NCBI RefSeq assembly: GCF_900142135.1
Contig: NZ_FQZU01000036.1
Coordinates: 1 to 64,000 of the forward strand
Length of the DNA: 64,000 nt
Origin: Desulfatibacillum alkenivorans DSM 16219
Lineage (GTDB): Bacteria > Desulfobacterota > Desulfobacteria > Desulfobacterales > Desulfatibacillaceae
Reading direction: 5' to 3'
In this document: positions 63,496-64,000 of the stretch, piece by piece
Layout: each line of letters opens with the position of its first letter
Numbering within the stretch: the stretch's first letter is position 1
Notes under the pieces: generated by a model
Databases searched by the model: none
Seen by the model: the letters and a program-made list of their open reading frames with translations, nothing else
Told to the model about the DNA's origin: nothing
Translations under genes and position numbers: made by a program

Positions 63496-64000
63496 ATGAT
63501 AGCTCATGCGGATAATAGACTTTTTGATTCATGCTACGACTTAGACAGTCATTTGCGAAGTATGACGGCAGCAATGCCCATAGAAATTGATAATATGCCT
63601 AAAGACCAATTCTTAAATACCCCGCAATCAACTTTGATTTCTCATTACTCTGAAAAATTCACTATTGAGCCATTAACAATCTATGAAGATAGAATGGAAC
63701 AAAAGGAACCGGTGGAACGCAATATTGATGTATCGGGCGACCGAAATAGGGTTGCAGCATCTATGAGGGGAAAAAGCCCAATGTGGGTTAAGGGAGTGAC
63801 CATTGAGATAGAGCTGCCATTTTCAGGCGACCCCAGACTTTGGACCCTAAACCCTAATATATATCTTTCAATCAATCCTCATGGAAGAATTCTTATCACG
63901 CCCGGGCATAATTTTGGGAAGCTGCTCATAGCATACGATGTTACAATTGATAGCGATCCTTCCAACCTGAAAAACGAGCTAAATAAAAATCTTGATTCTA
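63496..64000 (+). CDS. Unrecognised protein, truncated by the window end
   Basis: An ATG at 63496 with GGGGGG about nine bases upstream opens a frame of at least 168 codons with no stop before 64000. The first part is polar (DNRLFDSCYDLDSHLRSM). A middle segment looks like beta structure (WVKGVTIEIELPFSGDP, then YLSINPHGRILITPGHNFG). I recognise no family. It is on the same strand as the SIR2-like gene, about 165 bp downstream across the HsdR relic, and shares its AT-rich composition. Confidence 0.6.
   Translation, partial: MIAHADNRLFDSCYDLDSHLRSMTAAMPIEIDNMPKDQFLNTPQSTLISHYSEKFTIEPLTIYEDRMEQKEPVERNIDVSGDRNRVAASMRGKSPMWVKGVTIEIELPFSGDPRLWTLNPNIYLSINPHGRILITPGHNFGKLLIAYDVTIDSDPSNLKNELNKNLDS

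Overview
The window reads as chromosome of a strictly anaerobic, sulfate-reducing member of the Desulfobacterota, probably Desulfatibacillum-like. The clues are the protein families (DUF362, DUF3783, a YcaO-TPR protein, two clostripain proteases with dockerin tails, a 2,4-dienoyl-CoA-reductase-like flavoenzyme), the many large hybrid histidine kinases, and a GC-rich core with AT-rich accessory ends. The assignment is by family content only. No rRNA, tRNA, CRISPR array or intact transposase was seen.

Layout. 1-1.8 kb is accessory: a 5'-truncated Rhs tip with its own C-terminal tail, a small membrane protein directly behind it (possible immunity partner), and arrays of REP-like repeats built on GGGACGTCCC. 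1.8-9.1 kb is metabolic: GMC oxidoreductase and TauE/SafE transporter (minus), a crotonase-LarE-YcaO/TPR operon (plus), and a DUF362 protein (minus). 9.4-16.4 kb (plus) is a Ser/Thr phospho-signalling module: CHASE2 kinase, PP2C phosphatase, double-FHA protein, kinase with cyclic-nucleotide-binding-like domain, and a 43-residue-repeat helical protein. 16.9-25.8 kb (minus) is a polarity/GTPase-type module: receiver-PATAN-acidic-Roadblock fusion, Roadblock protein, histidine kinase, MglB-like Roadblock, MglA GTPase, an acidic coiled-coil protein, a zinc ribbon and a GAF/PAS hybrid kinase.

26-33 kb holds a vWA-OmpA lipoprotein, a DUF3783 protein with a polyglutamine tail, a TetR regulator with a DUF6125-like partner and a 30-bp palindromic operator, DJ-1 and GNAT proteins, and a double-Cache histidine kinase. 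33-36.5 kb is a tandem pair of ThDP enzymes, the second with a degraded cofactor motif. 36.7-43.1 kb is a tandem pair of exported clostripain proteases and a Tat-lipoprotein amidohydrolase, followed by a possible small RNA.

43.4-54.1 kb is mainly housekeeping: methyltransferase, ahcY and metK (methyl cycle), rfbD, MltD-type transglycosylase, aldo/keto reductase with divergent AraC regulator, and a KefB-type antiporter. 54.7-62 kb has a 1357-residue hybrid kinase with two solute-binding domains behind a near-perfect sigma-54 promoter, and a GlxA-type regulator divergent from a 2,4-dienoyl-CoA-reductase-like enzyme. 62.1-64 kb turns AT-rich and looks like the edge of a defence island: a SIR2-domain protein, the decayed C-terminus of an HsdR restriction subunit, and an unrecognised gene that runs off the window.
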